Assembly: GCF_011057645.1 (NCBI RefSeq)
Contig: NZ_JAALGE010000035.1
Location: 1 to 32,691, forward strand
Length of the DNA: 32,691 bases
Origin: Marisediminicola senii
Lineage (GTDB): Bacteria; Actinomycetota; Actinomycetes; Actinomycetales; Microbacteriaceae
Direction: 5' to 3'
In this document: positions 7,975 to 14,652 of the stretch, in pieces
Numbering within the stretch: position 1 is the stretch's first letter
Layout: every line of letters starts with the position of its first letter
Notes under the pieces: model-generated
Databases searched by the model: none
What the model was told of the DNA's origin: nothing
Seen by the model: the letters and a program-made list of their open reading frames with translations, nothing else
Made by a program: the position numbers and the translations under genes

Positions 7975-8385
7975 ATGGCAAACATCGTGGAGAAACTGTC
8001 GGAATCGGTCAAGTCGCTCGGGATCGGGGCCAGCTACGGCGATCCGGTCACCGTCGGGGGCGCGCAGATCATCCCGGTCGCCGTCACCTGGTTCGGATTC
8101 GGGGGCGGCAGCGAAGACGCCGGCAGCGAAGACACCGGCACCGATGACGCAGCCAGCACGAAGGACGGCGCCGACGCCAGCACGGGCGACGGTTCCACAG
8201 ACCACGCGAAGGGCGGCAGTGGGGGAGGCGGCGGCGGAGCGAGCATCCCCGTCGGCGCGTACGTCGACACCCCGGATGGCGCCGTATTCCGGCCCAACAT
8301 CGTCGCCCTGCTGTGGGTGCTGATCCCGTTGACCTGGGTCTCCGGCAAGTCCCTCGCCCTCGTCATCAAGGCACTCAAGAAATAG
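7975..8385 (+). CDS. YtfJ/GerW-domain protein
   Basis: A 136-residue protein beginning MANIVEKLSESVKSLGIGAS followed by YGDPVTVGGAQIIPVAVTWFGFGGG. This matches the start of YtfJ/GerW spore proteins, where a short amphipathic helix precedes a strand-rich VGdpv-x-x-g-x-x-IIPv-x-x-x-fGfG core. An acidic Gly/Ser/Asp linker (about residues 43-85) ends in a run of glycines, then SIPVGAYVDTPDGAVFRPNI and a C-terminal hydrophobic helix LLWVLIPLTWV with a Lys-rich end. In Bacillus, GerW proteins act in spore germination, but the domain is also common in non-sporulating actinobacteria, where its role is unknown. It is 11 bases upstream of the LuxR regulator and may be cotranscribed with it. Confidence 0.82.
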   Translation: MANIVEKLSESVKSLGIGASYGDPVTVGGAQIIPVAVTWFGFGGGSEDAGSEDTGTDDAASTKDGADASTGDGSTDHAKGGSGGGGGGASIPVGAYVDTPDGAVFRPNIVALLWVLIPLTWVSGKSLALVIKALKK

Positions 8386-8396
8386 CGAGCCCCGCA

Positions 8397-9131
8397 ATGA
8401 CCCGTCTCACCGTCGAGACAGTGCGTGACCTCGCGGCCTTCGCGGGTGATCTCGCCGGGGAGTTCGCCCTCGAACCCCTCCTCGAGCGCATCCTGCGCAA
8501 TGCCGTGCGCCTGCTGCGCTGCGAGAGCGGCTCGATCTGCACCATCGACGAGCGCGCAAGCAGGTACCGCAAGGAGGTCGACCTCGACGTCGGCTGCCGG
8601 TCGGGCGAGACCTTCCCCCTCGACGAGGGAGTCACCGGGGCGGTCGTCCGCGCCGGCGGACCGGTCACGTTCGCACGGTACTCGCTCGTACCCGGTGGGC
8701 ACATCGGCGTCGGGGACAGCAGGCGGTCGCGCGCCGTGATCGGGGTGCCCATCCGTCAGGGTGACGCCCTCACCGGCGCCTTCGTGGTGTTCGCCGGCGA
8801 CGAGACGCGGGTGTTCGGCGACGCTGACATCGAACTCCTCGAGCTGTTCGCCATCCACGCCTCGGTCGCCATCGCCAATTCGCGATGGCACGGGGCCCGG
8901 GCCGCGATCACGCCGGCTGTTCGACCGACCGCCTCGCCGCGGCATCCACTCACCCCCAGGGAGGCGCAGACCCGCGCCCTGGTCGAACGCGGCTGGCAGG
9001 ACAAGCAGATCGCCGCGGAGCTCGGCATCTCGGTCAAGACCGTCGAGAAGCACGTCGGCACCGTGCTGCGCAAGACCGGTGCCCGCAACCGCACCGAGCT
9101 GGCCTCGTTCGCGGCAACCCGCGCGGGGTAG
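8397..9131 (+). CDS. GAF-domain LuxR-family transcriptional regulator
   Basis: A 244-residue protein. Residues ~18-165 form a GAF sensor domain: LLERILRNAVRLLRCESGSI, FPLDEGVTGAVVRAGGPV, SRAVIGVPIRQGDALTGAFVV, and a closing helix ELLELFAIHASVAIANSR. Residues ~184-236 form a LuxR helix-turn-helix: LTPREAQTRALVERGWQDKQ, IAAELGISVKTVEKHVGTVL, then RKTGARNRTEL. There is no receiver domain, so it probably senses a small molecule or redox state through GAF rather than phosphorylation. It starts at ATG 8397, 11 bases after the GerW-domain gene, and lies 64 bases before the aldolase-kinase operon, which makes that operon its likely but untested target. Confidence 0.9.
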   Translation: MTRLTVETVRDLAAFAGDLAGEFALEPLLERILRNAVRLLRCESGSICTIDERASRYRKEVDLDVGCRSGETFPLDEGVTGAVVRAGGPVTFARYSLVPGGHIGVGDSRRSRAVIGVPIRQGDALTGAFVVFAGDETRVFGDADIELLELFAIHASVAIANSRWHGARAAITPAVRPTASPRHPLTPREAQTRALVERGWQDKQIAAELGISVKTVEKHVGTVLRKTGARNRTELASFAATRAG

Positions 9132-9166
9132 GGAAACCCCCCATAGGAACCCGGCGGCGTCGATCG

Positions 9167-9190
9167 TAGCCTGACATCGACCAAGGGAGG
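9167..9190 (+). promoter_or_regulatory. Promoter -10 candidate and strong ribosome site of the aldolase operon
   Basis: TAGCCT (9167-9172) is followed by a leader of about 17 nt with the strong Shine-Dalgarno AAGGGAGG (9183-9190), five bases before the ATG at 9196. Just upstream, GGGAAACCC and neighbouring G and C runs (9127-9150) could form an activator or operator site. Confidence 0.5.
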
Positions 9191-9195
9191 TCGCC

Positions 9196-10056
9196 ATGGC
9201 AGTCGTGTCGCTCACAGAGATCGTCGACCGGGCATTCGCCGACCGGTACGGCGTCGCCGCGATCAACATCGTCAACGACCTCACGCTCGAGCAGGTGCTC
9301 GCCGGTGCCGTCGAGGCCAAGGCCCCCCTGATCGTGCAGACATCGGTCAAGACCGTGCGCACCATCGGATCCCGGGTGCTGTTCGCCATGTGGAAGAGCA
9401 TGACGGCCGGCATCGAGGTACCGGTCACCCTGCACCTCGACCACTGCCCCGATCGCGCGGTGATCACCGAGTGCCTCGAGGCGGGGTGGAACTCGGTGCT
9501 GTTCGACGCCTCCGAGCTGCCGGTCGAAGAGAACCTCCTCCAGACCATCGAGGTCGTCGCCGAGGCCCGCCGGTACGGCGCCCACGTCGAGGGCGAGATC
9601 GAGGCGATCACGGGGGTCGAAGACGACCACGGTTCAGACGCCCAGGCGAAGCGCCAGTCGCTCGAGGTGTCGCTCGACTTCATCCGCCGCACCGGAGTCG
9701 ACGTGTTCGCCCCGTCGATCGGCAATGCGCACGGCGTCTACACGAGGGAACCCCTGCTCGACTTCGACCGGGTCAGCGACATCGTCGCGCAGCAGCCCAT
9801 CCCGATTGCCCTGCACGGCGGCAGCGGACTCACCGATGAGCAGTTCCACGACCTGATCGCCCGCGGTGCAGCCAAGGTCAACATCTCGACGGCGCTCAAG
9901 GTGCTCTACATGCAGTCGTCGCTCCGCAGCCTGCGTGCCGCGGAAGAGGCCGACAAGTGGGATCCGCCGACCCTGTTCCGCGCGGTCGGCGCCGACGTCC
10001 GCGCGATGACGGTCGACCTCGCCACCACCTTCGGCAGCGCGGGCAAGGCGTGGTGA
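9196..10056 (+). CDS. Class II ketose-bisphosphate aldolase (GatY/KbaY/Fba type)
   Basis: A 286-residue zinc aldolase, the usual length for the tagatose/fructose-bisphosphate class II family. Visible residues are TLHLDHCPD with H80, D82 (general acid/base position) and zinc ligand H83; HVEGEIEAITGVED with the metal-site glutamate; SIGNAHGVY with H179; and ALHGGSGL with H207, which together make the metal and phosphate site. KVNISTALK follows as the second phosphate loop. These enzymes reversibly cleave a ketose (bis)phosphate to DHAP plus an aldehyde. Because dhaK/dhaL follow in the same operon, the DHAP side is the shared intermediate. The other aldehyde is unknown. First gene of a four-gene operon; 1 base separates it from the HAD gene. 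Confidence 0.9.
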   Translation: MAVVSLTEIVDRAFADRYGVAAINIVNDLTLEQVLAGAVEAKAPLIVQTSVKTVRTIGSRVLFAMWKSMTAGIEVPVTLHLDHCPDRAVITECLEAGWNSVLFDASELPVEENLLQTIEVVAEARRYGAHVEGEIEAITGVEDDHGSDAQAKRQSLEVSLDFIRRTGVDVFAPSIGNAHGVYTREPLLDFDRVSDIVAQQPIPIALHGGSGLTDEQFHDLIARGAAKVNISTALKVLYMQSSLRSLRAAEEADKWDPPTLFRAVGADVRAMTVDLATTFGSAGKAW

Positions 10057-10057
10057 G

Positions 10058-10852
10058 ATGCCGGCCCTGATCTTCGACTGCGACGGCGTGCTCGCCGACA
10101 CCGAGCGGCACGGACACCTGCCCGCGTTCAACCAGACCTTCGCCGAGTTCGGCCTCGACGTGCGCTGGTCAGACGAAGATTACGCCGAGAGAGTGCTCAT
10201 CGGCGGCGGCAAGGAACGCATGGCGAGCCTGCTCACCCCCGAATTCGTCGAGCGCAATGGGCTGCCAGTGGATGCCGCGGCGCAACGTGACCTGCTGGCC
10301 CAGTGGCACCGGCGCAAGACCGAGATCTACACGCAGCTCGTCGAATCGGGTGCCCTGCCTGCCCGCCCCGGCATTCCGCGGCTCGTGCGGGAGGCCGCCG
10401 AGGCCGGGTTCGCGCTCGCCGTCGCGTCCACCTCAGCGGGGCCGTCGGTGTTCGCGGTGCTGGAGCACGCTGTGGGTGCCGAGACCGCCGACACCTTCCG
10501 GGTGTTCGCCGGCGACATCGTTCCGGCCAAGAAGCCCGCCCCCGACATCTACCTGGTGGCGCTCGACGCCCTCGGGGTGACGGCAAACGAGGCCGTCGTG
10601 GTCGAAGACAGCGCGAATGGCCTGCGCGCGGCGCTCGTCGCCGGCATCCGCACCATTGTCACCGTCAGCGGGTACACCGCGAACGAGGACTTCACCGGGG
10701 CGTCCCTAGTCGTCAGCTCGCTGGGAGACCCCGACGGCGAGCCGGCCACCGTGCTGGCGTCACCCGCCGGTGTCGTACCAGACGGCGCGGTGCGCGCACG
10801 CGACCTGACCGCCCTGCTCCAGACACCCGCCCCCCGGAAGGCCCCACAATGA
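10058..10852 (+). CDS. HAD-superfamily phosphatase/phosphomutase (CbbY/beta-PGM type)
   Basis: A 264-residue HAD hydrolase with all four motifs: motif I LIFDCDGVLADTE (nucleophile D7, acid/base D9), motif II AVASTSAGPS, motif III AKKPAPDIY with the lysine, and motif IV VVVEDSANGLRAA. A helical cap between motifs I and II fits the subclass I CbbY/phosphoglucomutase group, whose members act on sugar phosphates. A C-terminal extension of about 40 residues runs past the usual end. It begins one base after the aldolase stop and overlaps dhaL by ATGA, so translation is coupled. In context it probably dephosphorylates the sugar phosphate made or used by the aldolase. Confidence 0.9.
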   Translation: MPALIFDCDGVLADTERHGHLPAFNQTFAEFGLDVRWSDEDYAERVLIGGGKERMASLLTPEFVERNGLPVDAAAQRDLLAQWHRRKTEIYTQLVESGALPARPGIPRLVREAAEAGFALAVASTSAGPSVFAVLEHAVGAETADTFRVFAGDIVPAKKPAPDIYLVALDALGVTANEAVVVEDSANGLRAALVAGIRTIVTVSGYTANEDFTGASLVVSSLGDPDGEPATVLASPAGVVPDGAVRARDLTALLQTPAPRKAPQ

Positions 10853-11565
10853 CCGCGTCCATCGAGACCACCGAATTCGTCATCCGCACCATCGCGCAGA
10901 CCGCGGTCGACAACGAGAAGTACTTCGGCGACCTCGACGCCGTGGTCGGAGACGGCGACTTCGGATACTCGCTCGCCCGCGGGTTCGAGCAGGTGCTCGC
11001 CAAGTGGTCGGAGTTCGATCGAACGGATGCCGGCACCCTCGTGCTCAGGGTCGCGACGACCATCACGAGCCGCATCGGCGGCACCTCGGGCCCCATCTGG
11101 GGCACGGCCTTCCTGCGCGTGGGCACCACCATCAAGGGCGGGGAATCGGTGACCCCAACCGACGTGGTCGCTGGCCTGCGCGCCGCCATCGAGGGCATCA
11201 AGAAGCGCGGCAACTCCGACGTCGGCGACAAGACCCTGCTCGACGCACTGGTGCCGGCGACCGACGCATTCGAGGCCGCCATCGCCGCGGGCGACGACCC
11301 GGCAGGGGCGCTGCGCTCGATGGCCGTCGCCGCGCGCGCCGCCGCAGAGGCCACCACCGGCATGCAGGCGAGGCGCGGGCGCGCGAGCTACACCGGCGAG
11401 CGCAGCATCGGCTCTCCCGACGCGGGCGCCGTCGCCCTCGCCGTGATCGCCGAGAAGCTCGCCGACGAATGGCCCGCCCGCACCGGCGGCACCACAGCCG
11501 GTGCGTCCATCCCCAGTGCAGCCGACCCCATCACCCAACACGACGACGTGGAGAGAACCCGATGA
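10849..11565 (+). CDS. dhaL: Dihydroxyacetone kinase nucleotide-binding subunit DhaL
   Basis: A 238-residue DhaL subunit. The Mg-ATP/ADP site shows as LDAVVGDGDFGYSLARGFE with D30, D35 and D37, the three aspartates that bind magnesium in DhaL. Downstream lie RIGGTSGPIWGTAFLR, GDKTLLDALVPA and MQARRGRASYTGERSIGSPD, all conserved in the phosphatase-like all-helical DhaL fold. It starts at ATG 10849, overlapping the HAD stop, and ends in an ATGA overlap with dhaK. About 30 residues at the C-terminus are extra compared with a minimal DhaL. No DhaM phosphotransferase subunit is encoded nearby, so it may use ATP directly or a DhaM encoded elsewhere. Confidence 0.93.
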   Translation: MTASIETTEFVIRTIAQTAVDNEKYFGDLDAVVGDGDFGYSLARGFEQVLAKWSEFDRTDAGTLVLRVATTITSRIGGTSGPIWGTAFLRVGTTIKGGESVTPTDVVAGLRAAIEGIKKRGNSDVGDKTLLDALVPATDAFEAAIAAGDDPAGALRSMAVAARAAAEATTGMQARRGRASYTGERSIGSPDAGAVALAVIAEKLADEWPARTGGTTAGASIPSAADPITQHDDVERTR

Positions 11566-12557
11566 AGAAGTTCATGAACGACCCCCAGCAATTCGTACCG
11601 GACATGCTCAAGGGCATAGCGCTCGCCAACCCCGAGACCCTGCGGTACGTACCGGAGTTCAACCTCATCCAGCGCGCCGACTCCCCGAGCGACAACCGGG
11701 TGAGCATCATCCAGGGGTCGGGGTCCGGCCACGAGCCTGCCCACGTGATGACCGTCGGACCGGGGATGCTGGCTGCCGCGTGCCCGGGCGACGTCTTCGC
11801 CGCACCCCCGATGGACTACGTCTACGAGACCACGAAACTGCTGGCCTCCGACAAGGGCGTGCTGCTGCTGGTCAACAACTACACGGGCGACCGCATGGCG
11901 TTCGACATGGCGCAGGAGATGAGCGAGGCGGACGGCCTCACCGTGCGCACGCTGTTCATCGACGACGACGTCTCGGTGCAGGATTCCACCTACACGGTCG
12001 GCCGTCGCGGGGTGGCGGGCAACTTCTTCGTGATGAAGGCCGTCGGGGCGGCAGCCGAGTCCGGCGCCGACCTCGACGAGGTGGTGCGCATCGGCGAGAA
12101 GGTCAACTCCGTGACCCGCACGATGGGGATCGCGCTCACCGCGTGCACGCCGCCGTCGAAGGGCTCCCCGCTGTTCGAGCTCGGCGACGACGAGATCGAA
12201 ATCGGCGTGGGCATCCACGGGGAACCGGGGCGGCGCCGCGCGCCGATGGCCCCGGCCGACGCGCTCGTCGACGAGATGCTCGACGCGATCGTGCCCGACC
12301 TGCCGTTCGAGAGCGGCGACCGGGTCGCCCTGATGGTGAACGGGCTCGGCGGCACCCCGATCAGCGAGCTGTACATCCTGTACGGCATCGCGCACGAGAA
12401 ACTGGCCGCGCGCGGCATCACGGTCGCCCGCAACTACGTCGGCGAGTACTGCACGTCGCTCGACATGGCCGGGGCGTCGATCACCCTGGTGAAGCTCGAC
12501 GACGAGATCGAGCGCCTGCTCGAGGCCCCGGCCGAGATCGCCGTGCGCGTCTTCTGA
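11562..12557 (+). CDS. dhaK: Dihydroxyacetone kinase substrate-binding subunit DhaK
   Basis: A 331-residue DhaK subunit, of standard length. It contains IIQGSGSGHEPAH with the active-site histidine H57, LLVNNYTGDRMAFDMA, and IEIGVGIHGEPGRRRAP with H219, the position of the histidine that binds the ketone substrate covalently as a hemiaminal. VNGLGGTPISELYILYG and YCTSLDMAGASITL close the second domain. With DhaL it phosphorylates dihydroxyacetone, or in some homologues other short ketoses such as erythrulose, at the terminal hydroxyl. It is the last gene of the operon, coupled to dhaL by ATGA, and is followed by a strong inverted repeat. The unusual gene order dhaL-dhaK is worth noting. Confidence 0.93.
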   Translation: MKKFMNDPQQFVPDMLKGIALANPETLRYVPEFNLIQRADSPSDNRVSIIQGSGSGHEPAHVMTVGPGMLAAACPGDVFAAPPMDYVYETTKLLASDKGVLLLVNNYTGDRMAFDMAQEMSEADGLTVRTLFIDDDVSVQDSTYTVGRRGVAGNFFVMKAVGAAAESGADLDEVVRIGEKVNSVTRTMGIALTACTPPSKGSPLFELGDDEIEIGVGIHGEPGRRRAPMAPADALVDEMLDAIVPDLPFESGDRVALMVNGLGGTPISELYILYGIAHEKLAARGITVARNYVGEYCTSLDMAGASITLVKLDDEIERLLEAPAEIAVRVF

Positions 12558-12596
12558 CCCGCCCCTGACCCGCGCGGAGTCCCTCCCCGCGCACCC

Positions 12597-12649
12597 CTGC
12601 TCCGGAGGCTGCACCACCAGGGCCCCTCCGCCCCCAGCCTCCGGAGCAG
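12597..12649 (+). terminator. Terminator-like hairpin after dhaK
   Basis: The arms CTGCTCCGGAGGCTG (12597-12611) and CAGCCTCCGGAGCAG (12635-12649) form a perfect 15-bp stem with a 23-nt loop, 39 bases after the dhaK stop. There is no T-run, as is common for terminators of high-GC actinobacteria. Confidence 0.75.
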
Positions 12650-12658
12650 CCGGGTCGC

Positions 12659-12664
12659 TACGGT
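12659..12664 (+). promoter_or_regulatory. -10-like hexamer, leaderless start
   Basis: TACGGT ends 6 nt before the ATG at 12671. It begins just after the dhaK terminator stem, so a new transcription unit starts here. Confidence 0.55.
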
Positions 12665-12670
12665 TGACCC

Positions 12671-13063
12671 ATGCCAACGCCCAGCTCCCGCGCGCTGTCG
12701 ATCGTCGCCGACGTCAGCGGAGTGCTCGCGTTCGTCGCGATCGGCCGCGCGAGCCACACCGAGGGCATCACCATCGCCGGAGTCGCCGAGACCGCGTGGC
12801 CGTTCCTCGCCGGGCTCGCCGTCGGTTGGGTGGTCACGCGCGCCTGGCGAGGCCCTGGCGGCCCCGTGCGGCCTGGACTCGTCATCTGGGGCTGCACCGT
12901 CGTCGTGGGCATCGCGCTGCGCGCCGCGGTCGGCGACGGAGTGCAGCCCAGCTTCGTGGTCGTGACGGCGATCGTGCTCGGTGCGCTGCTCGTCGGCTGG
13001 CGCGCGGTGGCGCGGGCGGTCACCCGGCGCCGTACGGCACGCATCACCCCCGCGCAGCGCTGA
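12671..13063 (+). CDS. DUF3054 integral membrane protein (copy 2)
   Basis: A 130-residue protein with four predicted membrane segments. It fits DUF3054 better than the copy at 7481: FVAIGRASHTEGITIAGVAE, TAWPFLAGLAVGWVVTRAWR, VIWGCTVVVGIALRAAVG and VVVTAIVLGALLVGWRAV. The start is supported by a -10 hexamer six bases upstream. Function is unknown for the family. It stands alone between the DHA kinase operon terminator and a VOC gene, and ends in an Arg-rich tail. Confidence 0.9.
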   Translation: MPTPSSRALSIVADVSGVLAFVAIGRASHTEGITIAGVAETAWPFLAGLAVGWVVTRAWRGPGGPVRPGLVIWGCTVVVGIALRAAVGDGVQPSFVVVTAIVLGALLVGWRAVARAVTRRRTARITPAQR

Positions 13064-13136
13064 CCCAACCTTGCTGAGGGCCGCACATTTCATCAGGAGT
13101 TGGGAACAACATCTGGCCCCCGACGCATCCCCGCCC

Positions 13137-13142
13137 TAGCAT
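13137..13142 (+). promoter_or_regulatory. -10 candidate for the first VOC gene
   Basis: TAGCAT would place the transcript start near 13149 and give a leader of about 40 nt containing the GAGAGG ribosome site before the GTG at 13191. No clear -35 is seen. Confidence 0.4.
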
Positions 13143-13190
13143 CGGCTCATCGGCGCCCCTTGGCCCGACCCGTCGACGAGAGGTGTACCC

Positions 13191-13607
13191 GTGGATATGC
13201 GCATCGAACTGATTTTCGTCCCCGTGACCGACGTCGATCGCGCCATCGACTTCTACGTCACCAATGCCGGCTTCGAGCTCGACATCGACGTGAGGGTCGA
13301 CGAGAACACCAGGTTCGTGCAGCTGACCCCTCCGGGCTCCGCCTGCTCGATCGCCATCGGCGAGGGCATCACCGACATGGTCCCCGGCTCGATGCGCGGC
13401 ATCCAGGTCGTCGTCGAGAACGCGCTGCAGGCGCGCACCGCACTGATGGCGCGCGGGGTGGCGGCGAGCGAGGTGGAAGTGCTCACGTGGGGCTCCTTCA
13501 CCTATTTCTCCGACCCCGATGGCAACACCTGGGCGGTGCAGGAGCTCCCGCCGGCCGGGTCGTACGACTCGCTCGAGTCGGAGTCGATGGCTACGCCGTC
13601 TTCATGA
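13191..13607 (+). CDS. VOC-superfamily protein (glyoxalase/dioxygenase-like)
   Basis: A 138-residue protein of the vicinal-oxygen-chelate fold with two beta-alpha-beta-beta-beta modules: IELIFVPVTDVDRAIDFYV in the first, IQVVVENALQARTALMARGV in the second, and the closing YFSDPDGNTWAVQELP, a classic glyoxalase/bleomycin-resistance ending in which the last glutamate would bind metal. GTG 13191 has GAGAGG nine bases upstream; ATG 13197 is the alternative. The specific reaction cannot be told. Its 3' end overlaps the convergent FBP gene by 17 bases, so both mRNAs share an antisense tail. Confidence 0.87.
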   Translation: MDMRIELIFVPVTDVDRAIDFYVTNAGFELDIDVRVDENTRFVQLTPPGSACSIAIGEGITDMVPGSMRGIQVVVENALQARTALMARGVAASEVEVLTWGSFTYFSDPDGNTWAVQELPPAGSYDSLESESMATPSS

Positions 13608-14085
13608 CCCCGGCCGTGAAGGCTGTCACCCGGTCGAGCAGCGCGTCGGCGCGCGCCGAGACCACCGCGGCAGGGTCGGGCTGCATGGCCGACGCCGGCG
13701 GCGTGATGCGGATGATCAGCGAACACGCCAGGTCGGCGCAGATATAGGTGCCGACCGTGTTGCCGTCGCGACCGGCCTGGCCGGCGCGCGGCGCGGCATA
13801 CAGTCGCACCTGGTCGGCGGGCTGCGGCGTGCGGCACAGCGAACACATCGCCGAGATGCCGGGGCGCATCGTCGCCCCAGACGCCTGCAGGGTGATGCCC
13901 ACCGCGCGATCGTCGACCCAGTGCACCAGGAACCCGCGCAGCGGTGCCCTCGGGTCGCGCCAGCCGAGGTACTCGCGGTCCTCCCAGAGCACCTCGTGCA
14001 GGCCGGGCAACGGCATCCGGTCGATCTCGCCCCGGGTGGCATTGACCATCGAGGTGCGGATCTCTTCGGCGGTGAGCGGCTTCAC
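13591..14085 (-). CDS. FBP-domain protein (EF-G-binding, treble-clef zinc finger)
   Basis: A 164-residue protein beginning at GTG 14085 with GAGGAG three bases upstream. It has an N-terminal part with [20 protein letters not shown], then the FBP C-terminal zinc site: [14 protein letters not shown] (C-x2-C) and [13 protein letters not shown] (C-x4-C), the treble-clef ligands. FusB/FBP proteins bind elongation factor G and help release it from ribosomes, and some confer fusidic acid resistance. In actinobacteria this short form is usually a chromosomal housekeeping gene, and whether it protects EF-G is unknown. Convergent and overlapping with the VOC gene at its 3' end. Confidence 0.85.
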   Translation of the reverse strand: MKPLTAEEIRTSMVNATRGEIDRMPLPGLHEVLWEDREYLGWRDPRAPLRGFLVHWVDDRAVGITLQASGATMRPGISAMCSLCRTPQPADQVRLYAAPRAGQAGRDGNTVGTYICADLACSLIIRITPPASAMQPDPAAVVSARADALLDRVTAFTAGVMKTA

Positions 14086-14112
14086 GATCTCCTCGGGTTG
14101 GACGACCCGTAA

Positions 14113-14118
14113 AGCCTA
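14113..14118 (-). promoter_or_regulatory. -10 candidate for the FBP gene
   Basis: On the minus strand TAGGCT (14118 to 14113) would start transcription near 14106, giving a leader of about 20 nt with the GAGGAG ribosome site. Confidence 0.45.
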
Positions 14119-14210
14119 ACCACGCATTGCGGGCCGGGAACCCCCGTGCCATCGTGAGAATGCGCCGAGAGCGATGGATGCCGCGGCGACCCGCCACGGA
14201 AGGAACGACG

Positions 14211-14579
14211 ATGTTCGACACGACGACAGCATTCAGCGGCTTCTCGGTGGATGACCTCGACCGGGCGAGGGCGTTCTACGCCGACACCCTCGAGCTCACG
14301 GTCGACGACGACCCGATGGGGTTCCTCCGCCTGCACCTCGACTCCGGCGCGACCGTCCTGGTGTACCCCAAGCCGAACCACGTGCCGGCCACCTTCACGA
14401 TCCTGAACTTTCCGGTGCCCGACGTGGAGGCGGCCGTCGACGCGCTCGCCGAGCGCGGCGTCGCCACCGCGAGATACGACGGCACCGACGCCAAGGGCAT
14501 CATGCGCGGCCAGGGGCCCGACATCGCCTGGTTCACCGACCCGGCCGGCAACATCCTGTCGGTGCTCACCCCGACCTGA
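14211..14579 (+). CDS. VOC-superfamily protein (second copy)
   Basis: A 122-residue glyoxalase-like protein starting at ATG 14211 with GGAAGGA seven bases upstream. It opens [20 protein letters not shown], continues with [20 protein letters not shown] and [16 protein letters not shown], and closes with [16 protein letters not shown]. The FSVDD...FY start and FTDPAGN end are the usual VOC signatures. It is only distantly like the VOC protein at 13191, so this is not a recent duplication. The substrate is unknown. It lies divergent from the FBP gene and upstream of the sugar transporter, with no clear operon link. Confidence 0.88.
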   Translation: MFDTTTAFSGFSVDDLDRARAFYADTLELTVDDDPMGFLRLHLDSGATVLVYPKPNHVPATFTILNFPVPDVEAAVDALAERGVATARYDGTDAKGIMRGQGPDIAWFTDPAGNILSVLTPT

Positions 14580-14584
14580 CGACG

Positions 14585-14590
14585 TAGGCT
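14585..14590 (+). promoter_or_regulatory. -10 candidate for the sugar-porter gene
   Basis: TAGGCT would start transcription near 14597 with a leader of about 55 nt before the ATG at 14653, which has GGGGAG as ribosome site. Confidence 0.4.
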
Positions 14591-14652
14591 TTCTTCGTCC
14601 GTGAATCACCGACGGCATCCGCCAGGGGTGCCGCGAACACCGGGGAGTACCG

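Noticed and set aside
7975-8385. Evidence that the organism forms endospores
   Set aside because: A single GerW-domain gene occurs in many non-sporulating actinobacteria, and nothing else here is sporulation-related.
8034-9725. 563-codon minus-strand open frame across the GerW, LuxR and aldolase genes
   Set aside because: It lies antisense to well-recognised domains (GAF-LuxR, class II aldolase). It is Arg/Ser-rich with no domain and is a by-product of high GC.
13064-13104. Terminator after the second DUF3054 gene (CCCAAC / GTTGGG arms)
   Set aside because: The arms are only 6 bp, the inner pairing is interrupted and the loop is about 29 nt. Too weak to call.
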